Assembly: GCA_903897475.1 (NCBI GenBank)
Contig: CAIUBS010000031.1
Location: forward strand, 1 to 37,778
Source: an uncultured Actinomycetes bacterium
Lineage (GTDB): Bacteria > Actinomycetota > Actinomycetes > Nanopelagicales > Nanopelagicaceae
Reading direction: 5' to 3'
Length of the DNA: 37,778 bases
Part shown: piece by piece, positions 1-10,379 of the stretch
Layout: every line of letters begins with the position of its first letter
How positions within the stretch are numbered: position 1 is the first letter of the stretch
Notes under the pieces: generated by a model
What the model was told of the DNA's origin: nothing
The model's database searches: none
The model's input: the letters and a program-made list of their open reading frames with translations, nothing else
Position numbers and translations under genes: made by a program

Positions 1-1161
1 ATCATCTCCAATTACTAATGCATACGTAGCGCCGCTCTTATCAGCAGCCTTCATTGCTCCCTTTAATCCCCTATCGCCGTAAGCCATATCGCACTTAATT
101 CCTGCATCTCTAAGTTGTGATAGAAGTTTGAAGCCAAATGATTTAGCTTCATCGGTGATTGGTGCAATAAACAACTCCAGTGGGTTAATATCTAATGGCA
201 AAGTTTTCTCAGCTTTGCATGCCATTAATACTCGATCAACTCCAAGTCCGAAACCGATTCCACTGACATCGGCTCCGCCAAGTGAGCCCATCAATCCGTC
301 ATACCTTCCGCCTCCGCCAATACCAGATTGAGCTCCAAGTAAAGGATGATCGAACTCAAAGGTAGTTCCTGTGTAATAATCCAAACCTCTCACCATTCTT
401 GGGTTAATTTGGTAAGCAATTTTCACAGAATCAAGCAATTCTTTAACTTTCTCAAAATGCGTAGAGCTCTCAGAACTTAAATAATCCAACAGCACTGGAG
501 CTTGTCTCATTTTTAATTTGATCTCATCTCGCTTATCATCGAATAATCTTAAAGGGTTTAGTTTTGCTCGCTCAGCACTTGCCTGATCCAATTCTAAGGT
601 TGAGATAAATTTAACTAAATCTTTACGATGTGCATCTCGGCTCTTGCTATCCCCCAAAGAGGTAATATTTAGCACGTATTGTTTTAATCCTAATTTCTTA
701 AAAGCAGAATCAGCAACCGAAATAACTTCAACATCGATCTCGGGATCGTTGTATCCGATTGCTTCTATTCCCACCTGATAAAACTGTCGATATCGACCAG
801 CTTGTGGTCGCTCTGCCCTAAAGAATGCACCAGAATAGAAAAGCTTTACGGGCAATTGTCCTTTATCCAAGTTGTGCTCAATTACTGCTCGCATCACGCC
901 AGCAGTTCCTTCAGGTCTTAGCGTGATCGATCTTCCACCTCGATCTTCAAATGTATACATTTCTTTGCTGACCACATCGGTAGATTCACCAACACCTCTG
1001 GTAAATACTTCAGTATCTTCGAAAACTGGTAACTCAATAAGGTTATAGCCTGCCAGCTTTGCACTTTGCAATAAAAGATCTCTTACATTTTCAAATTGAT
1101 TTGAATCTGGTGGAAAATATTCACTGACACCTTTGGGGGCTTGGAACTTACTCAACTTCAC
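1..1161 (-). CDS. hisS: Histidyl-tRNA synthetase, C-terminal end cut off by the window edge
   Basis: Charges tRNA-His with histidine in the cytosol. The 387 visible codons read as a class II synthetase. Motif 2 is at about residues 114-129 ([16 protein letters not shown]), and the histidine-specific RGLDYYTG element is near residues 256-263. A usual HisRS is about 420 residues, so only the end of the anticodon-binding domain is missing. The start is taken as GTG at 1161-1159, which overlaps the TGA of the upstream hydrolase gene as GTGA; this is the coupled arrangement repeated through the window. No ATG is available nearby. The MBL-hydrolase/hisS pairing is common in actinobacteria. Identification is secure; the start is likely but not proven. 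Confidence 0.95.
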   Translation of the reverse strand, partial: MKLSKFQAPKGVSEYFPPDSNQFENVRDLLLQSAKLAGYNLIELPVFEDTEVFTRGVGESTDVVSKEMYTFEDRGGRSITLRPEGTAGVMRAVIEHNLDKGQLPVKLFYSGAFFRAERPQAGRYRQFYQVGIEAIGYNDPEIDVEVISVADSAFKKLGLKQYVLNITSLGDSKSRDAHRKDLVKFISTLELDQASAERAKLNPLRLFDDKRDEIKLKMRQAPVLLDYLSSESSTHFEKVKELLDSVKIAYQINPRMVRGLDYYTGTTFEFDHPLLGAQSGIGGGGRYDGLMGSLGGADVSGIGFGLGVDRVLMACKAEKTLPLDINPLELFIAPITDEAKSFGFKLLSQLRDAGIKCDMAYGDRGLKGAMKAADKSGATYALVIGDD

Positions 1162-1850
1162 CGCCCCATCTGATCTAAGAAATCGCTCTGCAAGTAAGGG
1201 TTTCTAACTCGCTCTGTTCCAATTGTAGTTTGCCCCCCGTGCCCAGGTAGGACATTTAACTCATCAGGTAGAGTCAAAATTCGATCTTTTAGGGTTTTTT
1301 TCATATCTTGTGCTGAACCAGTAGGTAAATCTGTGCGACCAATACTTCCAGCAAATAGAACATCACCTGATAAAAGTTGCTCATTATTGACCGTAAAAAC
1401 TACAGAGCCTTTTGTATGTCCAGGAGCAAAAATTGATTCAAACTTAAGACCAGCTAATTCGAAGTCTGAAAAATCTTCAAGCTCAACGACTTCGGAGGGT
1501 TCTTTAAATTTATCTGTACCAAAAGCTCTTAAGAGTTGCTCACTGACGCCACCACTATCTAGTGCTCCCATTGGATTGGATAGTAGGAAGCGATCTTCGC
1601 CAGTGATGTATGTTCTCATTGGAATTGATTTCGTTAAAGGTAATACGGAAAAGAAATGATCAAGATGTCCATGAGTTATTAGAACTGCAACTGGTTTCAG
1701 GTTATGGTGATCCAGCTTTTCTTTAATCTCCTTTATTAAGTCTGGCTTGCCTATACCAGGGTCGACAATCACGCACTCTTGACCCGAGCTGGGGGCAATA
1801 ATCCAGCAGTTGGTTTCAAAGTATGCAGCGATAACGCGATCAATTAACAT
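1158..1850 (-). CDS. Metallo-beta-lactamase fold hydrolase, glyoxalase II-like
   Basis: A cytosolic metal-dependent hydrolase of about 230 residues. The zinc motif THGHLDH is at residues 59-65. Further metal ligands are the His of PGHT near 145, the Asp of SGDVLFAGS near 163 and the His of PGHGG near 204. This set defines the glyoxalase II/MBL-fold family. Substrate cannot be told from sequence; hydroxyacylglutathione is unlikely because actinobacteria mostly use mycothiol, so another thioester is possible. The reading frame can begin at GTG 1856, ATG 1853 or ATG 1850. I chose 1850 because an AGGGG sequence sits five bases upstream and family members usually begin just before the first strand. 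It ends in a GTGA overlap with hisS, so the two are probably co-transcribed. Confidence 0.88.
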   Translation of the reverse strand: MLIDRVIAAYFETNCWIIAPSSGQECVIVDPGIGKPDLIKEIKEKLDHHNLKPVAVLITHGHLDHFFSVLPLTKSIPMRTYITGEDRFLLSNPMGALDSGGVSEQLLRAFGTDKFKEPSEVVELEDFSDFELAGLKFESIFAPGHTKGSVVFTVNNEQLLSGDVLFAGSIGRTDLPTGSAQDMKKTLKDRILTLPDELNVLPGHGGQTTIGTERVRNPYLQSDFLDQMGR

Positions 1851-1856
1851 CATCAC

Positions 1857-2025
1857 CCCTATTTATCATCTCTGATCCTGCTTTGGATTTCCCAAATATC
1901 AGGCCACTAGGCTATCTTTTAGCCAGAAATAAACAGGTATTTAGATGCCGCTAGGCCTTTAAATGCAACGCCACCCCATAACGAAAGCTTTTTAAAGCGA
2001 TCGTGCAACGAAAGGTATAACTACT
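1857..2025. promoter_or_regulatory. Divergent intergenic region between the MBL hydrolase and DUF349 genes
   Basis: These 169 bases separate two divergent genes and must hold both promoters. On the plus strand GAAAGG at 2010-2015 is a usable ribosome-binding site ten bases before ATG 2026. A convincing -35/-10 pair could not be assigned by eye on either strand. No small ORF or RNA gene was recognised. Confidence 0.45.
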
Positions 2026-3333
2026 ATGGATAATCAAAACGCTTTTAACCTTTCAGGTACTGGGGCCGCGGCAGCACTAATAGGAGATCCTTCAAAGTTT
2101 GGTCGCGTTGGCGAAGACGGAACCGTTTATGTAATCACACCCGCTGGCGATCGAGCCGTAGGTTCATATCCAGGAAAAAGTGCCGACGAGGCGCTCGCAT
2201 ACTTTGTTAAAAAATTTGAGATGGTTGCCTCAGAAGTTGCACTACTAGCGGCCAGAATTAGATCTGGTGCCATGGTTCCAAGTGATGCACACGAGGCAGT
2301 TAATAAGCTTAGAAATCAAATTAAGGATTTAAATGGTGTAGGCGATCTAGTTAATCTTGCAAATTCTTTGGAAAAAATTCCTGCCTTAATCATCGAACAT
2401 GAAGGTGCTTACCAAGCCAAAAAGGCTGCCCAGGCAGCAGAACGCGAGGCACGTAAAGCTGAAGCAACAGCAATTAAAGAAAAAATAGTAGTTGAGGCTG
2501 AATCCCTAGTTGATTCTGTTGCTTGGAAAGCTACAACAGCTCGACTAAAAGAATTGCTTGATGACTGGAAGAAAGCACCGCGTTTAGATAAGAAGGTTGA
2601 CGCAGCACTCTGGAAACGCTTTTCTTCGTCTCGAAATAAGTTTGATAAGAGAAGAAGGACGCATTTCGCCAGCCTAGATTCAGAGCATAAAAAGATAGCC
2701 TCTTCAAAGGAAGTAATAGTAAAAGAGGCTGAAAGCCTTGCAAATTCAAAGGATTGGGTTAACACTGCAAAAAAATACAAAGTGCTTATGGATCAGTGGA
2801 AAGCTTCAGGCCGCGGTAAGAAATCCTCAGATAGCGCATTATGGGCAAGATTCAAGGCTGCACAGGATACATTTTTCTCAGCAAAGAACGCAGACATGGA
2901 AAAGCGCAAGGGATCAATGGCCGAAAATTTAGCTAAACGAGAAGTCATGATCATAGAGTTTGAGGCACTTCTTCCAATCACTGATTTTAGATCAGCAAAA
3001 AATAAGTTTTATGATCTAATGGGTAAATGGCAAAAAATAGGAATGACAGACCGCAAAAAGAGAGCGGCTTTTGACGGTAGAATCAAAAAAGTTGAGGATG
3101 AGATTATTGAATTAGAAAGAAACTTTCAGCGCAAAAGTGATCCAACGGCTAAAGCCCAGGCAAACAAAGTTGTGCAAGGACTTGCCGAAGCAATTGAAAA
3201 TTATGAGAAACAAGCAGAGAAAGCAGAGGCAGCAGGTCAAAGTGCTAAGGCCATGGTCGCTCGTGAAGCCGCAGCTGCTAGAAGAGCTTGGTTAGAACAG
3301 GCCCAAAAAGGGCTTACCGAATTTACTTCTTAG
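2026..3333 (+). CDS. DUF349 domain protein, three helical repeats
   Basis: A 435-residue, highly charged, Lys/Glu/Ala-rich protein. After an N-terminal domain of about 120 residues that includes a GRVGEDGTVYV segment, three related helical units follow at about residues 150-220, 225-300 and 305-365. Each contains a pattern like W..t...l..lld.WK......k..d..lW.rF......F, the hallmark of DUF349 (Pfam). The C-terminus, about 375-430, is Ala/Glu/Lys-rich and probably coiled coil. Actinobacterial members are often encoded back to back with rel, as here, but no biochemical function is established. It converges on rel, and the two genes overlap by four bases (3330-3333) at their stop codons. No signal peptide or membrane segment is seen, so a cytosolic location is inferred. 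Confidence 0.85.
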   Translation: MDNQNAFNLSGTGAAAALIGDPSKFGRVGEDGTVYVITPAGDRAVGSYPGKSADEALAYFVKKFEMVASEVALLAARIRSGAMVPSDAHEAVNKLRNQIKDLNGVGDLVNLANSLEKIPALIIEHEGAYQAKKAAQAAEREARKAEATAIKEKIVVEAESLVDSVAWKATTARLKELLDDWKKAPRLDKKVDAALWKRFSSSRNKFDKRRRTHFASLDSEHKKIASSKEVIVKEAESLANSKDWVNTAKKYKVLMDQWKASGRGKKSSDSALWARFKAAQDTFFSAKNADMEKRKGSMAENLAKREVMIIEFEALLPITDFRSAKNKFYDLMGKWQKIGMTDRKKRAAFDGRIKKVEDEIIELERNFQRKSDPTAKAQANKVVQGLAEAIENYEKQAEKAEAAGQSAKAMVAREAAAARRAWLEQAQKGLTEFTS

Positions 3334-5498
3334 TTATTAAAAACCCTATTAACGTCATAGACGCCCTCGACCGATCTAACTGCCGTTAGAACAGTGTCGA
3401 GATGAGAGGCATCCGCCATCTCAAAGAGAAACCTACTGATAGCCGTTTGATCCTTATTGGTTACCACCGAAGCACTTAGAATATTTACGTGCTGATCTGA
3501 AAGTGCCTTAGTTACATCTGAAAGCAATCTTGCCCTATCTAAAGCTTCTACTTGAATATTAACTAAGAACGTGCTTTTCGCTGAATTATTCCACTTAACA
3601 ACCACTATGCGATCTCCTTGATGAATCCGAAGATCAGCCATGTTTATACAATCACTTCTATGAACAGAGACTCCACTGCCGCGCGTAATAAAGCCAGTTA
3701 TCAAATCTCCAGGAACTGGAGCACAACACCTAGCTAGTTTTACTAAAACATCTTCAGCTCCTTCAACATCAATGCCTGTGACGCTTTTCCTTTCACGTTT
3801 TATTGGAGCTACAAGTGGTGAAAGATCATTCTCTGGATGCGCATCGACTGTTCCAATTAGAACCATCAGTTTTTCAATAATCGAATGGGCGGACACATGT
3901 CCGTTACCAACTGCTTCATACAAGCTTTCAATATCTTCATATCTTAATTCGTGAGCTAACTCCAAGAGCGCATGTCCTCCTAAAATCTTCTGAATAGGCA
4001 ACCCAGCTTTGCGCATTTGTCTGGCAATTGATTCTTGGCCTGCTTCGATTGCCTCTTCTTTTCTCTCTTTAGAAAACCAGGCTTTAATTTTTGAACGCGC
4101 CCGAGATGAAGTAACAAAGTTGAGCCAATCATGGCTAGGCCCGGCATTCAACCCCTTATTAGTAACTACTTCAACAACATCACCATTTACGAGATGGGAT
4201 TCAAGAGGAACTAATTTTCCATTGACCTTTGCACCTACACACTTATTACCAACTTCGGTATGGACTGCATATGCAAAATCAACTGGAGTAGACCCAGAAG
4301 GCAAAGCAATAACACTTCCCTTTGGAGTAAATACAAACACTTCAGGTGTTCGCAAATCATATCTAAGTGTCTCAAGAAAATCAGAAACATCTTCGCTTTC
4401 TTGTTGCCATTCATGTAATTGGCGCAACCACATAACATCTGGCGATGTTCCTGATTTACTATTTTTCTGTTTGTACTTCCAATGCGCTGCAATTCCAAAT
4501 TCAGCTCTAGCGTGCATATCGTAGGTTCGAATCTGAATCTCAACCGCCTTACCGTTTGGACCGATAACAGTTGTATGAAGTGACTGATAGAGATTAAATT
4601 TTGGCATTGCAATGTAATCTTTGAATCTGCCAGGAACTGGGCTCCACCGTGCGTGAATAGATCCTAAAACTCCGTAGCAATCCCTTACTGAATCCACCAA
4701 AATTCTTATTCCAACTAAATCATATATCTCATTAAATTCACGACCTCGTACAACCATTTTTTGGTAGACGCTATAGAAGTGTTTTTTTCTACCGGTAACT
4801 TGGGCAGATATTGATTCCGAATTCAAATCTGCCTTGATTGCTGCTACAACCTCATTTGTTAACAAATCACGTGCGGGAGATCTCTCCCCTACAAGTCGTT
4901 CTATTTCTTCAAACTTTTTCGGCTCAATAACTTTGAATGACAGATCCTCTAGCTCCCATTTAATAGCGTTCATACCAAGTCGATGAGCCAATGGTGCGTA
5001 AATATCGATAGTTTCTCTAGCTTTACGCTTAGCTTTTTCAACATCAATAAATTCCCAAGTTCTGGCATTATGCAGTCGATCGGCTAACTTAATCACTAAT
5101 ACTCTTATATCTCGAGACATTGCTACTACCATTTTTCGAAGTGTCTCTGCTTCAGCAGTAGGTCCGTAAGTTAATTTATCCAATTTAGTTACACCATCGA
5201 CCAAAGACGCAACTTCATCGCCAAACTGATCTTTAATCTGTTCAACTGAGTAAGAAGTATCTTCAACGGTGTCGTGTAGTAATGCCGCCATTACAGTAGG
5301 AAGATCCATTCCTAAATCAATAAGAATCTGAGCCACAGCAACTGGGTGGGTTATGTACTCCTCACCAGATTTTCTTAATTGTCCGGCATGAGCTTTTTCG
5401 GCGGCAATAAAAGCCTTTTCAAGATCTAGTGTTGAAAAACCTGGATGTGATTGCGTTAATCCATCAACTAGCGGCTTTAACAATTCTTTTGTTGTCAT
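3330..5498 (-). CDS. rel: Bifunctional (p)ppGpp synthetase/hydrolase, Rel type
   Basis: Makes and degrades the stringent-response alarmone (p)ppGpp. All expected domains appear in 722 residues. The HD hydrolase has His51, the LLHDTVED motif (His75-Asp76) and Asp140 in LADRLHN, so the hydrolase should be active. The synthetase domain at about 230-370 includes GRFKDYIAMPKFNLYQSLHT. A TGS domain follows at about 400-470 and a C-terminal ACT domain at about 650-722. Length matches the long RelA/SpoT family. Actinobacteria typically have one such bifunctional enzyme, so I use rel. It follows secF by 29 bases on the same strand, as in other actinobacteria, although the apt gene often found between secF and rel is absent. 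The ribosome-binding site is weak. Confidence 0.97.
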   Translation of the reverse strand: MTTKELLKPLVDGLTQSHPGFSTLDLEKAFIAAEKAHAGQLRKSGEEYITHPVAVAQILIDLGMDLPTVMAALLHDTVEDTSYSVEQIKDQFGDEVASLVDGVTKLDKLTYGPTAEAETLRKMVVAMSRDIRVLVIKLADRLHNARTWEFIDVEKAKRKARETIDIYAPLAHRLGMNAIKWELEDLSFKVIEPKKFEEIERLVGERSPARDLLTNEVVAAIKADLNSESISAQVTGRKKHFYSVYQKMVVRGREFNEIYDLVGIRILVDSVRDCYGVLGSIHARWSPVPGRFKDYIAMPKFNLYQSLHTTVIGPNGKAVEIQIRTYDMHARAEFGIAAHWKYKQKNSKSGTSPDVMWLRQLHEWQQESEDVSDFLETLRYDLRTPEVFVFTPKGSVIALPSGSTPVDFAYAVHTEVGNKCVGAKVNGKLVPLESHLVNGDVVEVVTNKGLNAGPSHDWLNFVTSSRARSKIKAWFSKERKEEAIEAGQESIARQMRKAGLPIQKILGGHALLELAHELRYEDIESLYEAVGNGHVSAHSIIEKLMVLIGTVDAHPENDLSPLVAPIKRERKSVTGIDVEGAEDVLVKLARCCAPVPGDLITGFITRGSGVSVHRSDCINMADLRIHQGDRIVVVKWNNSAKSTFLVNIQVEALDRARLLSDVTKALSDQHVNILSASVVTNKDQTAISRFLFEMADASHLDTVLTAVRSVEGVYDVNRVFNN

Positions 5499-5527
5499 AG
5501 CGCGCTGACCTGCTTTAGTTCAAGTTT

Positions 5528-6577
5528 TTATCGACGGCGATCGCGTTTTGGCTGATTTCTTGGTCCGCGTTCAATTTTAGATTCAGAGGCGGGAGCATTA
5601 ACTACCACCGGCTTATCAGCACGATTTCCAACTCGCTTGGCTAACGCCTTCATAGCCGGTTCACGTTCGCGAAGGCCGGCAAGGATTGGAGTGGCAATAC
5701 ATAAGGATGAGTATGTTCCTGTTGCTAATCCAATAAAGAGGGCTAATGAAAGATCTTTTAAAGTTCCAGCTCCCAATAGTCCGGCACCAACAAATAAAAT
5801 TGAACCTACGGGCAATAAGGCCACTAGTGAGGTGTTAAAGGATCTAACAATAGTTTGATTGACTGCAAGATTTGCAGCCTTTGAGTATGTACTTCGGCCA
5901 CTTGCAACAATGCCTTTAGTATTCTCCCTGACTTTGTCAAAAACTACTACCGTGTCATAAAGTGAATATCCTAAAATTGTTAAGAAACCAATTACGGTAG
6001 CTGGAGTTACCTCAAAACCCACCAAAGCATAAATTCCAACTGTTATAAACACGTCATGGACCACAGCAATTATTGCTGCGAGAGCCATTTTGCCTTCCAG
6101 CACCATTGCAAGATAAATCATTACAACTAGTAGGAATCCAATTAATCCTTGTATAGCTTTCCGGGTGATTTCTTCACCCCAAGAAGGTCCGATAATTTGT
6201 GAATCAATTGAATCAATCGATACCCTAAACTTTGTAGCCAAAGCATTCTCAACGGCCGATTGTTCTGAAGCAGTTAACGCATCAGTTTGAACTCTTACCT
6301 TATCGTTACCAATCTTTTGAATAATTGTTTGGGATTCTATTCCAGCACTTTTTACCGCTTCTTGTGCGCCAGTTATTGAGGCTGAGGGTGTATTAACCGT
6401 AAATGAAGATCCGCCTTTAAACTCAATTCCTAGGTGCAAACCTTGAGTGAAGATAGTAACTGCTGAAAGGATAATCAGCAGAGAGCTAAATGAATACCAA
6501 ATCTTGCGATTGGAAATGAAATCGATTGAGGTCTCACCACGGTATAGACGGCCACCTAAACCTGATAACTTAGACAT
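5528..6577 (-). CDS. secF: Protein translocase subunit SecF
   Basis: Integral membrane part of SecDF, which uses the proton gradient to help pull preproteins through SecYEG. In 349 residues there is a first membrane helix at about 28-50, then the conserved GIEFKGGSSF motif near 70-80 and a periplasmic-type domain to about 130. Five more hydrophobic segments follow between about 135 and 305, including ILGYSLYDTVVVFDKVREN, which is diagnostic of SecF. The C-terminal tail is basic (about 315-349), as is common in actinobacterial SecF. ATG 6577 shares its A with the secD TAA (TAATG), so secD and secF are translationally coupled. Confidence 0.97.
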   Translation of the reverse strand: MSKLSGLGGRLYRGETSIDFISNRKIWYSFSSLLIILSAVTIFTQGLHLGIEFKGGSSFTVNTPSASITGAQEAVKSAGIESQTIIQKIGNDKVRVQTDALTASEQSAVENALATKFRVSIDSIDSQIIGPSWGEEITRKAIQGLIGFLLVVMIYLAMVLEGKMALAAIIAVVHDVFITVGIYALVGFEVTPATVIGFLTILGYSLYDTVVVFDKVRENTKGIVASGRSTYSKAANLAVNQTIVRSFNTSLVALLPVGSILFVGAGLLGAGTLKDLSLALFIGLATGTYSSLCIATPILAGLREREPAMKALAKRVGNRADKPVVVNAPASESKIERGPRNQPKRDRRR

Positions 6578-8103
6578 TATTTAGCCTCCAGATTTTCAGT
6601 AGCACGCTTGACTAAACCAGTTGATTTTGATGAAAAGCCAGAAAGTGAATGACCCTCATTAAAGAATGAGAACTTGGCTAAATAAGTCACAAGTGGCTTT
6701 GTAAAGAAGAATACTACGATCAAATCAATAATTGTTGTCAAACCTAATGTAAAGGCAAAACCTCTAACACCGCCTACGGCAAAGAAGTAAAGCATAATTG
6801 CTGCAATCATTGAGACAACGTCAGCAACAATTACCGTTCTTCTTGCTCTAATCCATCCAGTCTCAACTGCTGACTTAATAGATTTTCCTTCGCGAATTTC
6901 ATCGCGAACACGCTCAAAATAAACAATGAATGAATCCGCAGTAATTCCGATTGCCACAATCGCTCCAGCAATACCTGCAAGGGTAAGGGTAAATCCGATC
7001 CACTCACCTAACAGCAAAAATGAAAGTAAAGTCATTGCTGTTGCAATAAGTAATGAACTGACAGAAACTATGCCAAGACCGCGGTAGTAAACAATCGAAT
7101 AAATGAAAACAAGAATTAAGCCAAGAATTCCCGCTATTAAGCCACCTCTTAGTTGCTCTGCGCCTAAGGTTGGTGAAACTTGTTGCACCTCGCCTCGATC
7201 AAAAGCAAGTGGTAAAGCTCCGTACTTCAGTACATTTGCTAGATCTTGTGCATCTAGTTGTGAGAAATTACCAGTAATCTGCGCTGTACCAGTATTTATT
7301 GCTTCATTAATTCTAGGTGCTGAGTAAACCAGACCATCCAAAACGATTGCAGCTTGATTTTGAGGAGCAGGTAGTGAGGTAAGTCGAGAGGTCATCGCGC
7401 CAAACTTGCTAGTTCCCTCGCCATCAAACTCTAAGGTTACATACCAACCTGAAGCACCTTGTGGATCAACTAAAGAGGTAGCCTGAGTTACCTGTTTTCC
7501 AAGAACCTCTGCTGGTGCCAATATATATTTTGCAATACCTCCACGGTCACAACTAACTACAGCCTGTGCTTCATTACCACTTGAGCCACCTTGTCTATTC
7601 TGCGGCAAAGTGCAATCTAAGCTAGCAAATTGAGCACTTAATTCTGGCGTTACACCTGGCGGAAGTGCAGCCGGGTCACTACTTACTGAGGTTGCATTAG
7701 CTGCACCTTCGACCAATACAGGTCTAAATCTAAGTTCTGCTGTCTGACCAACTAGATCTACAATTCTGCGTCCAGTCTCACCCGGAACTGAAATTACGAT
7801 CTGACGATTAGCACCGGTACCTTGAGCTGCTACTTCAGATTCAGCTACACCTAGTGAATTAACGCGCTGACGAATAATTGCTACAGCTTGATCAATCGAC
7901 TCAGATGTGACACTTCCGTTTGCACCAGCTTCAATTCTCGGCTGCAATGTAACGCTGGTGCCACCTTGTAAATCTAGACCTAATTTAAATGAAGTAGCTC
8001 CTATTGCAAATGCTATTCCCGAAAAGGCCAAAATCGAAAGAAGTAAAATTGAGATTGTTCTAAGTGCACGCGATTGCGTGTTTGCGATTTTATTAGCAGA
8101 CAT
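6577..8103 (-). CDS. secD: Protein translocase subunit SecD
   Basis: Partner of SecF in the SecYEG accessory complex at the cytoplasmic membrane. The 508 residues show an N-terminal membrane helix at about 15-38, then LGLDLQGGTSVTL, the conserved SecD start of the first extracytoplasmic domain. A large exported region holds a Ser/Asn/Gly-rich insert near 150-180. The C-terminal membrane bundle begins near 330 and includes ITADSFIVYFERVRDEIREG. An in-frame TTG lies at 8112, but ATG 8103 is preferred. There is no clear Shine-Dalgarno sequence. A TAGAAT hexamer ends eight bases before the ATG, so the message may be nearly leaderless. yajC, normally just upstream of secD, is not present between ruvB and secD. 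Confidence 0.96.
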   Translation of the reverse strand: MSANKIANTQSRALRTISILLLSILAFSGIAFAIGATSFKLGLDLQGGTSVTLQPRIEAGANGSVTSESIDQAVAIIRQRVNSLGVAESEVAAQGTGANRQIVISVPGETGRRIVDLVGQTAELRFRPVLVEGAANATSVSSDPAALPPGVTPELSAQFASLDCTLPQNRQGGSSGNEAQAVVSCDRGGIAKYILAPAEVLGKQVTQATSLVDPQGASGWYVTLEFDGEGTSKFGAMTSRLTSLPAPQNQAAIVLDGLVYSAPRINEAINTGTAQITGNFSQLDAQDLANVLKYGALPLAFDRGEVQQVSPTLGAEQLRGGLIAGILGLILVFIYSIVYYRGLGIVSVSSLLIATAMTLLSFLLLGEWIGFTLTLAGIAGAIVAIGITADSFIVYFERVRDEIREGKSIKSAVETGWIRARRTVIVADVVSMIAAIMLYFFAVGGVRGFAFTLGLTTIIDLIVVFFFTKPLVTYLAKFSFFNEGHSLSGFSSKSTGLVKRATENLEAK

Positions 8104-8188
8104 GAGAGCCAATTCTATGCTTTCGACACTTTATTGAGAAATCCAGCTAGCGCATAGAAATTTACGCACTAATTCTGAGAGAATTCAC

Positions 8189-9244
8189 CTACTGAGCAAT
8201 GTCAGGATCTTGGTCGAAAAGCGTCGCATCGGTGCCAATTTGTGCAGACAATGGCGGTTTAATACCAAGATGCATCCAGCCTGCAGCAGTTGCAATTCTG
8301 CCCCTTGGAGTTCGGGCCATAAATCCCATTCTTACCAAGAATGGCTCAGCTAGTGATTCGATCGTTTCAATCTCTTCACCCACTGACATTGCCAAAGTTG
8401 AAACACCAACTGGGCCACCATTAAAGTTTTTAACTAAAGCAGTTAAAACCGAATTATCCAATCGATCCAACCCAATCTCATCTACTTCATAAATTTTTAA
8501 CGCAGCATGCGCGTGTTCTATCTTTATAATTTTCTCTCTATTTACTTGAGCATAATCGCGAACTCTTCTTAGCAATCTGTTTGCAACTCTTGGAGTACCT
8601 CTAGACCTAGAGGCAATCTCTAGTATTGCTGGTCCTTCAATTTCAATTTCCAGCAAATCTGCACTTCGCCTAATGATTTGTGCCAACTCATCAGATTCAT
8701 AGAAATCTAACTGCGCTGTAAAACCAAAACGGTCTCTGAGTGGGCTTGGAAGTAATCCGGCTCTAGTTGTAGCTCCTACTAAAGTAAAGTGTGGAAGTTC
8801 TAAAGGAATTGATGTAGCTCCAGCCCCTTTTCCCACTATTACATCAACTCGAAAATCCTCCATTGCCATATAGAGCATCTCTTCTGCGGGCCTAGACATT
8901 CTATGAATTTCATCAATGAATAAAACTTCTCCCTCAACTAACGATGAAAGTATTGATGCTAAATCCCCTGCATGTTGTATAGCAGGACCTGATGTAATTC
9001 GAATTGGAGTACTCATCTCAGATGAGACAATCATGGCTAATGTTGTTTTACCTAAACCTGGTGGTCCAGAAAAAAGTATATGGTCTGCAACCATTGATCG
9101 TTCTTTAGCTGCAGTAAGGAGAAGATCAAGCTGATCTCGCACCCTAAATTGTCCGACAAACTCCTTTAAAGTTTTTGGCCGCAATGCTAGCTCAGCGATT
9201 CTTTCAGCTTCATCCGAACCCGAGTTAATAATTCGTTCACTCAT
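8189..9244 (-). CDS. ruvB: Holliday junction branch-migration helicase RuvB
   Basis: AAA+ motor that drives branch migration of Holliday junctions with RuvA. The 351-residue protein has Walker [10 protein letters not shown] at 60-68, Walker B LFIDEIHR at 108-115, the sensor/arginine-finger region around [12 protein letters not shown], and a C-terminal winged helix with TARTPRGR that contacts DNA. Length and motifs are standard. Its ATG at 9244 overlaps the last base of the ruvA stop (TAATG), the tight ruvC-ruvA-ruvB coupling usual for the family. It ends 76-85 bases before secD, where the 15-base palindrome AATTCTGAGAGAATT (8171-8185) sits. Confidence 0.98.
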   Translation of the reverse strand: MSERIINSGSDEAERIAELALRPKTLKEFVGQFRVRDQLDLLLTAAKERSMVADHILFSGPPGLGKTTLAMIVSSEMSTPIRITSGPAIQHAGDLASILSSLVEGEVLFIDEIHRMSRPAEEMLYMAMEDFRVDVIVGKGAGATSIPLELPHFTLVGATTRAGLLPSPLRDRFGFTAQLDFYESDELAQIIRRSADLLEIEIEGPAILEIASRSRGTPRVANRLLRRVRDYAQVNREKIIKIEHAHAALKIYEVDEIGLDRLDNSVLTALVKNFNGGPVGVSTLAMSVGEEIETIESLAEPFLVRMGFMARTPRGRIATAAGWMHLGIKPPLSAQIGTDATLFDQDPDIAQ

Positions 9245-9831
9245 TACTTGTTACTACTAACTTTTAATGCCAATTTCAAAATTTCTGCAGCTGTTAAGTT
9301 GTCAATCTCTGTGCTTTTTGCAACCTGTGAAACCATATTCGCAGCATCCTTGGCTGAGTAACCCAATCCCTCAAGTGCATTTTCGACCTGGTTTTTAAGT
9401 GGATGGTTTTTACTTGTTGCGCCATTAGCAAATTGGGCTACCTTATCTTTTAGTTCAAGCACCAAGCGCTGAGCACCTTTCTTACCAAGACCTGAGAAAG
9501 ATTCAAGTAATTTTAGATTTCCAGAGGATATAGCACTAGCGATCGTAACTGAGTCAGAGCCAGACAAAATAGATTGAGCCACCTTAGGTCCAATGCCAGT
9601 TACAGTAAGAAGTAATTCAAAAAAATCTCTATCTGCTACCTCTAAGAAGCCAAAAAGTGTAAGAGAATCCTCTCGCACCACTAGATATGTATAAAAGTCA
9701 GCTCTACTTCCTATCTTCACTCCCGAGGTAACTCGATTTGGAACCTGGACTAAAATTCCAACGCCACCAACATCAACAACTACAGCGCTAGAAGAGGTGG
9801 ATTTGATAATTCCGGTAATTGAGCTAATCAT
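9244..9831 (-). CDS. ruvA: Holliday junction DNA-binding subunit RuvA
   Basis: Tetrameric protein that binds four-way junctions and loads RuvB. The 195 residues show the N-terminal OB fold (about 1-62) and two helix-hairpin-helix motifs, [14 protein letters not shown] near 78-91 and [19 protein letters not shown] near 115-133. The small C-terminal domain III that contacts RuvB ends the protein (about 145-193, [17 protein letters not shown]). ATG 9831 overlaps the ruvC stop as ATGA, so translation is coupled to ruvC. Length is normal. Confidence 0.97.
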   Translation of the reverse strand: MISSITGIIKSTSSSAVVVDVGGVGILVQVPNRVTSGVKIGSRADFYTYLVVREDSLTLFGFLEVADRDFFELLLTVTGIGPKVAQSILSGSDSVTIASAISSGNLKLLESFSGLGKKGAQRLVLELKDKVAQFANGATSKNHPLKNQVENALEGLGYSAKDAANMVSQVAKSTEIDNLTAAEILKLALKVSSNK

Positions 9832-10349
9832 TTTTTCTTAAGCGCCTTTTTCTTTGCATTGGCCAGACGGGCATTTCCTACACCTCGCCAATGATGGCAG
9901 ATAGCAAGGGCCAAAGCATCAGTACTATCGACAGGTTTAGGAATTTCTTTTAATTTGAGCAGTCTCTTTACCATTTGCGCTACCTGTTTTTTATCGGCCC
10001 TCCCCGATCCGGTCACAGCCGCCTTTACCTCGCTGGGTGTATGAATGCCAACAGGTATGCCGTTTTTAGCAGCTAACAACAATGCAACTCCAGCTGCTTG
10101 CCCGGTTGCCATGGCAGTCTTCACATTAAGTTGGGAAAACACTCGCTCTACAGCAATCACATCTGGCTTAAACTTACTAATCCAAAAAGAGATTTCTTTT
10201 TCCAATTCAAGTAATCGAAATTCTAAAGCGGCATCCGGATCAGTTTTAATCACGCCCACACCAACCATCGAAAGATTTTGTGAGCCGGTCGAGTCAACAA
10301 TTCCAATTCCGCATCTAGTTAAGCCAGGATCAATCCCTAAAACTCGCAT
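9828..10349 (-). CDS. ruvC: Holliday junction resolvase RuvC
   Basis: Endonuclease that cuts Holliday junctions symmetrically. The four acidic catalytic residues are in place in 173 residues: Asp7 ([10 protein letters not shown]), Glu68 (AVERVF), and Asp141 with Asp144 ([13 protein letters not shown]). These match the E. coli quartet D7/E66/D138/D141. The C-terminal tail is lysine-rich. The gene is first of ruvCAB and 30 bases downstream of yebC. There is no Shine-Dalgarno sequence; TAGGCT lies exactly six bases before the ATG, suggesting its own leaderless promoter in addition to any read-through from yebC. Confidence 0.98.
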   Translation of the reverse strand: MRVLGIDPGLTRCGIGIVDSTGSQNLSMVGVGVIKTDPDAALEFRLLELEKEISFWISKFKPDVIAVERVFSQLNVKTAMATGQAAGVALLLAAKNGIPVGIHTPSEVKAAVTGSGRADKKQVAQMVKRLLKLKEIPKPVDSTDALALAICHHWRGVGNARLANAKKKALKKK

Positions 10350-10361
10350 AGGTTAAGCCTA
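10350..10361 (-). promoter_or_regulatory. Candidate leaderless -10 element of ruvC
   Basis: On the minus strand TAGGCT (10361-10356) is followed by six bases and then ATG at 10349. That spacing places the transcription start on the start codon. No clear -35 was found. It is part of a recurring pattern in the window. Confidence 0.5.
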
Positions 10362-10379
10362 ATCAGCGATAATTATATA

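Noticed and set aside
1333-1659. Plus-strand open frame inside the MBL hydrolase gene, and similar antisense frames in most genes here
   Set aside because: They mirror conserved genes on the other strand and show no domain or ribosome-binding site.
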